Positions 10,784 through 22,881 of a stretch of DNA of 64,000 nucleotides are shown here, piece by piece. Both the position numbers and the translations under genes were made by a program. Within the stretch, counting starts at the first letter, position 1, and each line of letters starts with the position of its first letter. The notes under the pieces are model-generated. The model was given only the letters and a program-made list of their open reading frames with translations, was not told the origin of the DNA and did no database searches. The DNA is from Tetrahymena thermophila SB210 (Eukaryota; Ciliophora; Oligohymenophorea; Hymenostomatida; Tetrahymenidae), in assembly GCF_000189635.1 (NCBI RefSeq), contig NW_002476172.1, positions 80,168 to 144,167 on the forward strand, in the 5' to 3' direction.

Positions 10784-13700
10784 TAAAGATAAAGTGCCAA
10801 ATTGGAGAGTTTAGTGCACTTTCCTAAACCAGAACATAAGCCAAATTTACCAGCTGCACCAATATTATTACCCCTTTTTAAATATTGGTGAAAAAATAAA
10901 GAGTTGATTTATTTGTTAGGAGGAAAAAATGAAGAAAAAATATGAAATGAATTAATAAAAAATGAAAAAATGAGTTAAATTAGCTAACAAGAAAATAATA
11001 AAAAACTTTAGAATAATAAAAAATCAAATAAAAAGATTATAAATAAAATAAATTAAAAAAGTTTTTTAATTTGTATATTAAAAATATCACTATCTAAAAC
11101 AAATAAACTGTTTTTACTTAAGATGAAGTGTTAAATTTGAGAGATTAGTGCACTTTCCTAAACCAGAACATAAACCTGATGTACCATTTGCATCAATTTA
11201 ATTTTTCCTTTTTAAATAATGAAGAAAAAATATTTAGTTAATCAGCTATTTAGAGTAAAAAAATAAAGAAATAAAATGAAATAATAAGATATGAAGCAAT
11301 TAAAAAAAAGAATTTGAAAATAAAAAATGAGTTAATTAGCAATCAAACAAAGAAAGAAAAAATAAAAAAATCAAGCAATATTACAAAAAAGAAAATAAAT
11401 TAAAAGAGTTATATTGATTTAAATTTATTTTTATATTAATAAATATCAGAATCCAAAATTAATAAACTGTTTTTACGATAGTTTAAGTGTTAAATTTTAG
11501 AGATTAGTACACTTCCCTAGACCAGAACCTAAACCTGATACTCCTTCATCACCAATTTTATTGTTACTTTTTAAAGATTGAAGAAAAACAATTTAGGTAA
11601 TTATTTATTTAAATGGAAAAAATGAAGAAAGAATAGAAATGAAATAATATGAAATAAATTCATAAAATAAATTTAAATGTTTGAAATGAAAAATGAGTTA
11701 GATTAAGATAGGAATTAAAAAATAAATAGAATAAAAAGCTCATAAATAAATTCAAATAATTAAATTGATTTATATTTATTTTTATAATAAAATATATCAC
11801 AATCAAAAATAAATAAACTGTTTTTTACTGAAGATGAAGTGTTAAATTTGAGAGATGAGTACACTTTCCTAGACAAGAACCTAAACCTGATGCACCAGTT
11901 TGACCAATTTTATTGTTACTTTTTAGATATTAAAGAAAAATAATAAAGTTTATGACTTAGTTAGAAGGAAAAAATGAAAAAACATAAGAAATAATAAAAA
12001 ATTAATTAATAATGAAAGAAAAAGTTAAAAATAAAATCATAAGTTAAATTAAGAAAGAAAGAAAAAAATAAGAAAATACAAGCAGAAAAAAAAAGGAAAA
12101 TTAAATCAAATATGAAAAAATAAATAAATTATATTAGCTAGTCAGTTATTTTGTTTTAAATCCATTTTTATATTAAAGAATATAACAATTCTAAGTAGTA
12201 TTGTTTTTACTCAAGATAAAGTGTCAAATTTGAAAGATTAGCACACTTTCTTAAACCAGAGCCTAAGCTTGATCCACCAGTTGCACTAATTTTATTGTTA
12301 CTTTTTAAATATTGAAGAAAAAATAAATATTTAATTTGTTAGTTAGATAGATAGAAATAATGAAGAAAAAATAAAAAATAAAATAATAAAAAACAAATCA
12401 TTTAATGGTAAAAGTAAATTTTAAAAATGAAAAAATGAGTTAAATTAACAATCAAGCATATAAACAAAGAAAAAAATAAGAAAACATAAGCAGAATAAAT
12501 AAAATCAAATAAATAAAATATATCAAAATCATAAACAAATAAATTGTTTTTTACTCAAGATGAAGTGTCAAATTAGAGAGTTTAGTACACTTTCCTAAAC
12601 CAGAACCTAAGCTTGATACACAGCTTTAAGGCGATATTACAAATTATTTTTAATAATAATTATGTTTTTTCATGTTTAATATAATGTTTTTTTGATATTT
12701 AAATACCTCTTTTATCTTTCACTTTTGATTTTTACTAAAAATCTTAATACCTCATTCCTTTTTTATGAGAAATGAGAGTCGAGGGAAAAGGTAATATGGT
12801 AATAAGAAACGAATTAATCAATAATAAAAGCAAAAAAAAATGATAAAAGGAGTTGAATTAGCAAATAAAAAAAGGAAAATATAAGAAAACGTAGTCAGAA
12901 TAAAGTTTAAAAATAAATTCAAAGAGTAATACTGTTTTAAATTCATTTTTTATATCAAAAAAATCGAAATTAAAACAAGTAAACTGTTTTTACCTCATAC
13001 AAAGTGTCAAATTTGAGAGATTAGTGCAATTTGCTAAACCAGAACCAAAGCCTGCATCACCTCCAATATTATTGGCCCTTTTTAAAAATTGAAGAAAAAA
13101 TATATTGTCAATTAGTTATATTTGAAGGATAAAATGAAGAAATAATATGAAATAATAAAAGAATAATTACTTTATTAATAATAAAAACAAAAATTGATAA
13201 AGAAAAAATGAGTGTAATTAACAAACAAACAAATAAAAAATAAAATAAAACAAATAAATAAAAACAGAAAAATAAATCAAATAAAAAGCTAATAAATAAA
13301 TTAAAAAAATTATTTATATTATTTCATTCAATTATATATTAAAAAATATCAGAATCCAAAAATAAAAAATAAACTGTTTTTACTCAAGATAAAGTGTCAA
13401 ATTTGTGAGATTAGTGCATTTTCCTAAACCATAACCTAAGTATGATAGACCTTCATCGCCAATTTAATTAGACCTTTTTAAGTATTAAAGGAAAAATATA
13501 TTATTAATTAGTTAATAATTAATGTGAAAAAACGAAGAAAGATAATAAAAAATAAATTTATTAATAAAAAAAACAAAAATTGAAAAAGAAAAAGCGAGAT
13601 AAATTAACAAAGAAACAAAGAAAGAAAAAAAACACAACCAGAATAAAAAAAAAATAAATCAAATAAATAGATAATTAATAATTAAATTAAAAAAGTTAGA

Positions 13701-16450
13701 TATATTATTTTAAATTCATTTTTATATTAAAAAAGTATCATAAAAAAAAAAAAATTAATGTTTTTACTCAAAATAAATTGTCAAATTTGAAAGATTAGTG
13801 CAATTTGCTAAACCAGAACCTAAGCCTGATACACTATTTCCACCAATATTACTACTCCTTTTTATATATTTAAGAAAAAATATAAGTTAATTAGTAAATT
13901 AGAAGTAAAAAATGAAGAAAAAATATGAAATATTAAAAAATAAATTTATTAATTACTAAATTCATTTTTATATAAAAAAATATCACAATTCAAAACAAAT
14001 AAACTGTTTTTACCTAAGATAAAGTATTAAATTTGAAAGGGTAGTGCATTTTGCTAAACCAGAACCTATGCCTGATGCACCAGTTGCACAAATAATATTA
14101 CCCCTTTTTAAATTAAGAAAAAATATTAAATAATAAATAATTAATAAATTAGAAATAAAAAAAGGTTGAAAATAAAAAAATATGTTAAATAAATAACAAG
14201 CAAAGAAAGAAGACAAAAAATTTTAGATAAATAAAAAGAAAAATAAATAAATAAATTTAAAAATTTAGTTTTATTGTTTTCAAAAATTATTATATTAAAA
14301 AATATCTCAATCAAAAGCAAATAAACTGTTTTTACTCAAGAGAAAGTTCAAAATATGAGAGTTTATTGCATTTTCCCAAGCCATAACCTAAACTACTTAT
14401 ACCAATTGCACCAATATTATTATCTCTTTTTAAATATTGTAGAAAGTTAGAACGAAATAATATGAAATTAATTAATGAATTAAAAATAAAAGCAAAAGTT
14501 GAAAAAGAAAAATAAATCAAATAAAAAACCAATACATACATAAAAAGAATTATTTATTTTGTTTTAAAATCATTTTTATTTTAAAAAATATCACAATCCT
14601 AAACAAATAAACAGTTTTTACTTCATTTTAAGTATCAAGCTTGAGAGATTAGAGCTATTTCCTAAGCCAGTACCTAAGCCTGCTGACCCTTCATTACCAA
14701 TATTATTGTTACTTTTTAAGTGTTGGTTAAACAATATATTGTTAATAAGTGAGAAAGAAGTGAAAAAAACACAAATAAAATAAAATATGAAAAGAAAAAT
14801 AAATGAAATAAAAAGCAATAACGAAATTAAAATAGTTATTTAAATTGTTTTATATACATTTTTATATTTAAAATTATAAAAATAAACTGTTTTTACTAAA
14901 GATAAAGTGTCAATTTAGAGAGATTAGCGCATTTTCCTAAACCAGAACCTAAAAATGATGCACCCTTTGGGCCAATTTTATTAGACCTTTTTAAATATTA
15001 AATAAAAATATTTAGTTAATTCGTTTAAAAAATAATAATAATATTAAACAATTAGAAATTAATAAATAAAAATAGTAAAAGTTGAAAACTAACTAATGAG
15101 TTAAATTAACATAGAAAAAATAAAAAAAACATAATTAAAATAAGAAAAAAAGAAAAATTAATTAAATAAAAAGCTATTAATAAATTAGAGCTAGATTGAT
15201 TTAAATTCATTTATCATTGACAAATATCAGAATATAAAACAAATAAACTGTTTTTACTCAAGATGTAGTGCCAAATTTTAGAGATTAGTGCACTATCCTA
15301 AACCAAAACATAAGTCTGATACACCTTCTTCGCCAATTTGATTTCGCCTTTATAAATGTTGATATAGTTAATAAGTAAATTAGAAGGAAAAAATTAAGAA
15401 AAATATCAAATAATAAGAAATAAATTAATTTATAATATCAGCAAAAGTGAATAAAAAAAGAAATAAATAAATTTAAAGAGTTTATTTGTTTTAAATTCAT
15501 TTTAACATTAAAAAATATCACAATCCGAAACAAATTAAATATTTTTACTGAAGTTGAAGTGTCAAATTCTAGAGATTAGAGCATTTTCCTAAACCAGAAC
15601 ATAAGCCTGATGCACCAATTGCACCAATTTAATTTTCTCTATTTAAATATTGAAGAAAAAATATATAGTTAATTAGTTACTTAGAACAAAATGAAGAAAA
15701 AATATGAAATGATAAAAATTAAAACAATTTGTAATAATATCAGAAGTTGAAAATTAAAAATGAGTTAAATCAGCAAAGAAAGAAAAAAAACACAAGAGGA
15801 ATAAAAATAAGAAAAATGAATCAATAAAAAGCAAATAAATAAATAAAATAAAATAGTTAGTTTTGTTGTTTTAAGTTAATTTTTATATTAAAAATATCAG
15901 AATCCAAAACACATAAATTATTTTTACGAAAGTTCAAGAGTCAAATCTGAGAGATTAATGCACTTTCCTAAACCAAAACCTAAACTTGATACACCTTCAT
16001 CACCCATTTGATTGTTACTTTATAAATATTAAAGAGAAAATAAAGAACTAATTAGTTGGATAAAAAGTAAATCAAGAAAAATATCAATTAATAAGAAACG
16101 AACGAACTAATTAATCAATAATATAGGAAAAAGTTTAAAATGAAAAAATGATTTTTTTTTAACAAATAAACAAATAAAGAAAAATAAAATTCAATCAGAA
16201 TAAAATAAGAAAAATAAGTTAAATAAAAACAATGAACTAAATTAAAATAGCTAGTTATATTGTTTTAAATTCATTTTTATATTAAAAAAATACCAAGAAT
16301 TCAAAATAAATAAACTGTTTTACATAAGACAAAGTATCAAATTTGAGAGATTAGTGCAGTTTGCTAAATGAGAACCTAAGCTTGATGCACGAATTGCACG
16401 AATATTACTACTCCTTTTTAAATATTGGAGATAAAATAAAAGTATTAAAA
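10030..16450. repeat. Tandem array of about 350-bp units (exon plus intron)
   Basis: The region is built of degenerate tandem units spaced 246-439 bp (mostly 280-390). Read on the minus strand, each unit has the LRR exon, then a conserved 5' intron block (GTAAAAACAGTTTATTTG, then a GATATTTTT...AATTTAAAACAA stretch), a variable AT-rich middle, then TTATTTCATATTTTTTCTTC and an acceptor after AATATTTAAAAAG. Repeat homology fades above about 16450 and below about 10030. Confidence 0.8.
10784..16413 (-). CDS. Leucine-rich-repeat gene or exon array: 17 one-repeat exons
   Basis: Seventeen exons on the minus strand, each coding one leucine-rich repeat of consensus NNIGAxGxSGLGSGLGKCTN then LSNLTLxL. 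Exons (plus coordinates): 10784-10873, 11118-11207, 11477-11566, 11829-11918, 12211-12300, 12555-12623, 12994-13077, 13384-13473, 13768-13857, 14014-14103, 14336-14425, 14622-14711, 14897-14986, 15258-15347, 15549-15638, 15928-16017, 16324-16413. Fifteen are exactly 90 nt, one 84, one 69; all are multiples of three with the same split-codon phase. Every exon has a GTAAAA donor and an AAAG-like or AG acceptor, and none contains TGA. Introns (about 155-370 nt) are homologous to each other, so exon plus intron amplified as a unit. The repeats resemble ribonuclease-inhibitor-like LRRs seen in Tetrahymena proteins. No start exon was recognised above 16413; a possible terminal exon with TGA at 10331-10333 is weak. 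Gene, partial gene or exon bank cannot be decided. Confidence 0.75.
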
Positions 16451-18682
16451 AATGAATAGTTAATTAAAAATAAAAGTAAAAATAAAAATTGTGTGAAAAT
16501 TAATTAAGTCAAAATAATTAAAAAATGTTTTATAAATAAAAATGAATGAATATTAATGAGAATTTTATTTAAAAAATAATATGTAAATAATTTGAAAATT
16601 AAATATAAAATAGTAATAAATAATAGTAAAAATAGTCTTAATAAATTAGATAAACCTCAGAACAATATGGATACTCTAATTAGACTAAAGAGAAGAGCTT
16701 AAAAACTTTTTTTATTAGCAAAAATAAATTTAAAGAATATAAATAATAAAATAAATATTCACTTCTTCTAGATCTTCAAAATAAATATTCTATGGTTTCA
16801 TTTATTTTTATTATTTCAAAAATGTTGAATAGCAATTTATAAAAATTAATTATAAATAAATTTATTAAAAAAAATAAATCTACTTTTATTTCAAATTAAT
16901 TTAGATAAAATAAACAGTAAATTTTTATAATTATCAAATATTAATTTATAAATTTGCTTTTAGGAAGAAAATATATTATAAAAAACTTAGTGAAACATTT
17001 GTTTTAAAATATTAATATTAATATTGAAAATGTATCCTAAAATATATAATAAGAATTAGAGTTTGGTATATTTATGTTGAAAAAAATGTTGTAATCAAAG
17101 TACTTAATTTTGAATATAATTATTTTTATTTAGTAGATTTTTCTGTTTTAGTCAATTAACTAATGAGGGGAGTATTTTATATATATTAAAATCTCATTTA
17201 TTGCTATTCTTGAATAATTATTTCTCTAGTCGAAAATAAATATTGGTTAGAATAGTAAATATTAATTTATAAATTAAAATAATAAATAAAGGTATCGAAA
17301 TAGGTTTGTTTTGAACCTAAACAGACAAACAAAAAAAATTAAAAATGTTTAATCAAAGATTTAATTTACAAAGATTTTCAAAATTTAATCTTTTTTTTTT
17401 CATCTAAAAATTTATCTAAATTTCTTTTAATTAAATATTAATTAGTATAGATGGCCTATCCAAGATTAAAAAGGCATTCAACTCTAATTAAAAGTAACAT
17501 TTTTTAAACTATTGTAAATGTTTGATAATGTGAAAATCTTTGGGTAGGGATATAAGGGTTACTGAGGATTAGGTTTACCATGGATAGTTATTTTTGGTTA
17601 TAGTGGTATTGTGTATCTGTCGAGAAAAGTAAGGGTCTCTTGGTGATAACAGATATTGGACTAGGTCATAATCTCTGATATTTAAAAGAAATATTTTTAA
17701 GTAGGTTATCTTATTGATAAATCCAGTTTATTATCTTAGATTTTCTCAGATTAATTTTAAACTTTGATTCATATCAATTATTTTTATTTGATTTTGGTTA
17801 AATAAACTCAAAAAAGATGCTGTTTCTATACAAATTTTGAGTTTATATAACTAAATGAAATAAAATAAATGTTTATAATGAAAGTCTTTTTCTTTGCTTT
17901 AAACTAAATTAATTTCACTTAATTAATTTAAATTTTTTTATTCATATTTTTTAATTAGATATGTTTGTGCTTCTAAATAAATAAGATATAAATGATATGT
18001 TTATGATCAAAATAAAGAAATAAATTTATTTTATTTATTAATTTGTAACATTTTTATTAAATATTATTATAATTTTAAACAAATTTATTGTATTTTATTT
18101 TCAAATAAACAGAAAATGATTAATTAAAATAGAAACTATATTTAGTTCAATAATTATTGATCATCATTACTAGAAAAATTTATAAATTTAAATTTAAAAA
18201 TTTTTCTAATTCGTTCTGATATATTTTGATAAAAAATATCTTAACTTTCGTAAACCTTTTGTTTGCATGTATTAATTTACTAATAACTTGAAAAGATAAA
18301 TATATTTTTAGATATTAAATTTATTAATTAAAATTATATTATCTTTTGTTTAAAAATTAATGTAAGTTTTGTATTGCTTTTTTGATTTTTCCATAATGAA
18401 TTTTTACTATTTTTTTTGATAAAATTACACTTTTCAAGTACTCAAATAATTTAATTAATTAACAAAGAATATTAGCCATTGATATTTTTGTAAATTCAAG
18501 CAAACAATTAATTAAAATTGAAGTAAAAATTATATTTTTGCACGTTTGTTTTTATCTCCTATTTTTTTGCTTGATTTAATATATTTTTTGAGCAGAAAAA
18601 AATGATGAAATAAAAGCTTAAGTTTTTCATTTATAAATGATTAATTAACAATATTAATCATTAAAATTAAAAAAAAAAGTAA
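16414..18682. other. Long AT-rich intergenic between LRR array and copy C
   Basis: No gene is supported. Most is simple AT-rich sequence. About 17480-17690 stands out as distinctly more GC-rich, with G concentrated on the + strand. On the minus strand a TGA-free frame (ciliate code) crosses this island from about 17755 to 17355 and reads as protein-like over the island (for example LLSPRDPYFSRQIHN), but its codon use is C-rich and unlike neighbouring genes. It could be a gene fragment, a structured RNA or chance. Confidence 0.45.
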
Positions 18683-21600
18683 ATGACTAACTTCATCGTA
18701 AAAAGTTTTGCAAAATTTGACATATTTGGTTCTGAAGTAGGACTAAACTATTAAAAAGATAACATATTCAAAACAACATTTGGAGGATTCATGAGTTTAG
18801 GTTTTTTTGTATTCTTAGGGATCTTCTTTTGGAACAGCGTAAATAAAATAAATTTTGTTTAAAACAAGGAAAAACTATTTTTATTTTAATATAATTTAGA
18901 TTTTCTCATTTCTAAACAAAGGTAAAAATTTATGCTTATTACAATTATCGTTGAAATGTTTCGGATATATCATTTGAAAAATGAAAGACTAAATAAAATC
19001 AGAGAAAACAAATAAAGATAAAAAGAAATTTTATTATAAAAGTGAGTTTCATACAAAGATATTTTGTTCAATAAAATATTGATTTGGTTGAACCAAAAAT
19101 TAATTAATTTTAAAGGTTACTAAAATTTAAAAAATTAATGCATGACATTAAACAATCAATTTACTAGTAAATTTTCAATTTTTTAATGAAATTTAATTAT
19201 TTGATTAGAAAATGTTCTTGCTATCACAAATAAACAGTTCTACTTGGATCCTCCTGTTGTAACACTAAATGCTAAGAATTTTATGTTTGCTGTTTAAATA
19301 AGTTAAGATAATTTTTTATAAAATCCCTACCTAAATGTCACATTCGAGACAAGAGATTATGTAACTTTGTAAAATGGGACAAAAATTAGAAATCTTGTAA
19401 CAATTTATGGAATTATTACAAAACAACTTATTATTTAAAAATAAATTAATTTAGTATCCTACGTAACTAGAACCATGTACTCCAGAGCACTGGTCTCAAC
19501 TGCCTTAATATGGTGTCAATTGGACAGACTCCTTTTACAGATTTAACTTTAAATAATTTCTTTGCCCAACGTAATTATTTATTTTTTAGAAGAAGTTTTT
19601 GAAAAAAAACAATAAATAAATAAACACAAATAAATTTATGAGTAACTTAAAAATTAATTAAATAGAAAAGACTATCAGTTTTTGTTGGGAGGATCTTATA
19701 ATTCAGAGCATTTTTATCATTGGAAATTCTCTATTACAAAATGCTCTAATAATACCCTGCCAACAGCTCTTTGGAGACCTGTTTGTTAGAGCGATGAATA
19801 AATATAGACGTATTTTAACAAAACTCAAAATATCAGATTCAACATTTACACAAGTAATTTTGTTATAAATGCACTCGATAGTAAGAATTATGTGAGTAAT
19901 TACATTGAAGATTCTATTTTTTTTTAGATACAAAATAAGAATGTAATTTATTTATTTATGAGGAATTGTTATATTAAAAAGTATTTTTTCAAAATAGTCA
20001 TACATAACTTCTGATATTTACTTTAGTGAAAACCTTATCCAAACTGATCAAAGTCTGCTTCCTTTTCCTAGCCTAACAAACGAAACAATTATATCTTTTC
20101 AGAATGGTAACTATAGACCATAATATGTCTTTGGGTAGATTGGAAATTCATATGCCGATTTCTTTATCAGAAAAGATCCTTTTGTTTATCGAACAAACAG
20201 GGCATTTCAAAAAATTAGTTAGATTATCTCTTACATTGGAGGGTTCGCTCAAATATTTATTTTAGTAACAGCGATTTTAGGTAAAAATTAGTAGAAATAA
20301 AGAAAATATTTGATATTTTTATATTTTATTTGATATTTTTTACAGAAAAATAATTTCAATTATTATTATTTTTAATAGTAAATTATTATAATGAATACAT
20401 ATACGCAATATCATTGGCTAATAGAATTTATGACTTTTAATTCTAGAGCAAAAAAACAAACAAAGAAAGTTAACAAATTTCATTTGATAACACAAAAATA
20501 AATGGAAAGCGTAATTAATACAGTATAGAGAAAGGCAGATCTCATAGAAATGAATAAGAGATGAAATCAAATAACAATAAATAAACAGTATTAACAGAAA
20601 TAATAGATTTAGAAAACTAAGACAAAATAAAGGAAAGTCAGTAGGAAATAGATATGAATCTAACTAATAAAAAGCAAATAAATAGAGAAGATGGTGGACT
20701 ATTACCATTAGATGAGTTAAAAGCAATCATACTCTAAAGAAAACTGCAAATTGAATAGTAATAGTTCAATTATCAATAACCAAAAAAATCTTGCTATAAT
20801 CAAAAATAGCAATTAATTAAAACTGAAGAATAGACTGAAGTAGTAGTAGAAGAAGAGATATCTATAAATTAAATATAGATTATTGGTTAGGATAAAGCTG
20901 TCTAAACTAACTAAAAAAATGAAGAAATATAATAATAGCAATTAGAAAATTAACCCCCATATAATAAACTTACTCCTGCAAATTAAATTGAATGTAAAAT
21001 TGTTAATGATGATAGTATAATCCCTGAAACTCCTTTAGAAATATAGAAAAAAAATATATTTTAGTCAGAACCCACTTTAAAAAATGAAAACTAAATATTA
21101 AGCACAGAAAGTAATCAGATAATTAAAGATCAAAAATAAGAATTAAAAGATTATCACTAACAACAGCAATCAAGCTAAATAGATAGGTAGGTTGAAAGCA
21201 ATTAGCACTTTAACTAAGATGCGATTTCTTCGGAGAATATACAGATTACTTATAATTAAGTATTTAGTAAGATGAATACGCTTTAAAATAAGCTAGATAC
21301 TCCAAAATCTAAATTTGTTTCTTAAAACAATATTCTTTTACATGGACTTGGATATAAAAATTAAAAATAATTCCTTTCAAAAGAATTTGAATTCTTAGTC
21401 AAAAAACAAGCTACTCTCTAAATGACTTTTAAATACTTCCTATATAAAATGACTTGTCATAAATTCTTTAAGACTGAATAAGTTTTACTTTTAGATAAGG
21501 CTAATGAAAAAATGAAATAAGATTTAGATATCTTTACAATCATGAATAAAATAAAGGAGATTGAAAAATTTAAAAAACTATTTTTGGATAAAAACTAAGA

Positions 21601-22290
21601 AATTCTTTTCAATTTCTTCCCAAAGCCAGTAATTTCTATTGAAAAAGAAGAATAAAATCTTACAAGAGCAGAAATAGAAGAAAAACTAAAAGAAAATATT
21701 AAAAGAGACTCTTTATTAAAATTAAACTAACAAAAATCACTTAAGGTTAATTAACAGCAATAAAAAAAGCTAAATATAAGCATAAAAGTAGCTTCTTTAG
21801 TGCAAAAAGCTGCACAGAAATTTAAAAAACCTCTCATATCTAAAATGGAAAAATACAACACACTAAACACCTATAACATGCTTTATAACGCTTATGAAAA
21901 GCTTATAGAAGAAGGATAAAACAGCAAGTAATATTTATTTATTAACTACTATTATGAAATATAATTTAATAATTTTTAATTGAAGGTTCAATAGAAAGCT
22001 AATAGAACTACTTGGTGATGAACTGTCTAAAATATTTGAGATCTCTACAATGTAAGATTTAATTTTCTTTAAAAACATTAAATATTTATAGTTATCACTT
22101 ATTTAAAAGGTTAGCAAACAAAAGCAAAGTAAACTAAAAGTAGAATTTAACTTTAAAAATGTGCTAAGACGACAAACTTTAACAGTAAGAATAAGCAGAT
22201 TTAAATAGTAAAAGGTTTATATTTACAGATTAAATAGGATCTCTCCCTTCAACAGAAAGAAAGCTTGGATTCTTCTCAAATTATTAATGA
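18683..22290 (+). CDS. Two-TM family protein, copy C
   Basis: Complete, with the same nine-exon layout: 18683-18838, 18900-18921 (22-nt microexon encoding IFSFLNK), 19209-19396, 19455-19570, 19666-19942, 19998-20280, 20379-21927, 21986-22051, 22110-22290. This sums to 946 codons (945 residues). Exons 1-6 have exactly the same lengths as in copies B and D (156, 22, 188, 116, 277, 283 nt). Features: FDIFGSEVGLN, then TM1; ectodomain motifs EPCTPEHWSQLP and LEDPPV-like segment; TM2 SYIGGFAQIFILVTAIL; Gln-rich cytosolic tail with MTFKYFLYKMTCHKFFKTEQ; C-terminal LPSTERKLGFF. All splice sites are canonical. The start ATG follows AAAAAAAGTAA as in copies B and D. Function not recognised; the conserved ectodomain between two membrane segments suggests a surface or endomembrane protein. 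Confidence 0.9.
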
Positions 22291-22881
22291 GAAAAATATT
22301 AAAAATAATTTCAATAAATAATTAATTAATTAGCTAAATAAATAAATTATAAAAGCTTAAATTAAAAAAAATTGTTCAAATTGTTTGTTCCAACCCAAGT
22401 ATTTAGCTCAAATATATTAATTAATTTTGACATTTAAAAAAGAAAATTTGTTAAGAAGAATAAAAATCAAATAAATACTGTATATTTTCTATAAAAAAAT
22501 TTAAAAGTTTTGTAAATATGCTCTTAATATTTTTTTATTAAAAGTCTTACTAATATTTTGGGTAATATCTATTAAGAATTACACATTAAGAATGTTTTAA
22601 GGTAAATAAAAATCAAAAATAAATTTTTTTCGTAGATATTTTTATATAACCAAGCATATTACTAATTAAATTATGAAAGTTATTTTTGTGCTGATTAAAT
22701 ATTATTGAATTTAAATATAAATTTCATATTTTTGACTGTAATTTAAATATATTGATAGATTTGATGATTTTTAAATTTGAATTATAATATTTGCTTTAAA
22801 AAATCAGCTTGCTTGCTTTTTTGAATATTTATTTTAAATCAATTAGATTAAAAAATCATAAAATTTTGAAATTAAAAGTAA

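Noticed and set aside
14010..14818. Three small minus-strand frames (68, 69 and 66 residues) as separate genes
   Set aside because: Each is one LRR exon read through into the upstream intron with the standard code; they are parts of the 17-exon array.
10784..16413. Reading the LRR array as a decayed pseudogene
   Set aside because: All 17 exons are open, keep donors and acceptors and maintain phase, which argues against simple decay, although missing terminal exons leave the question open.
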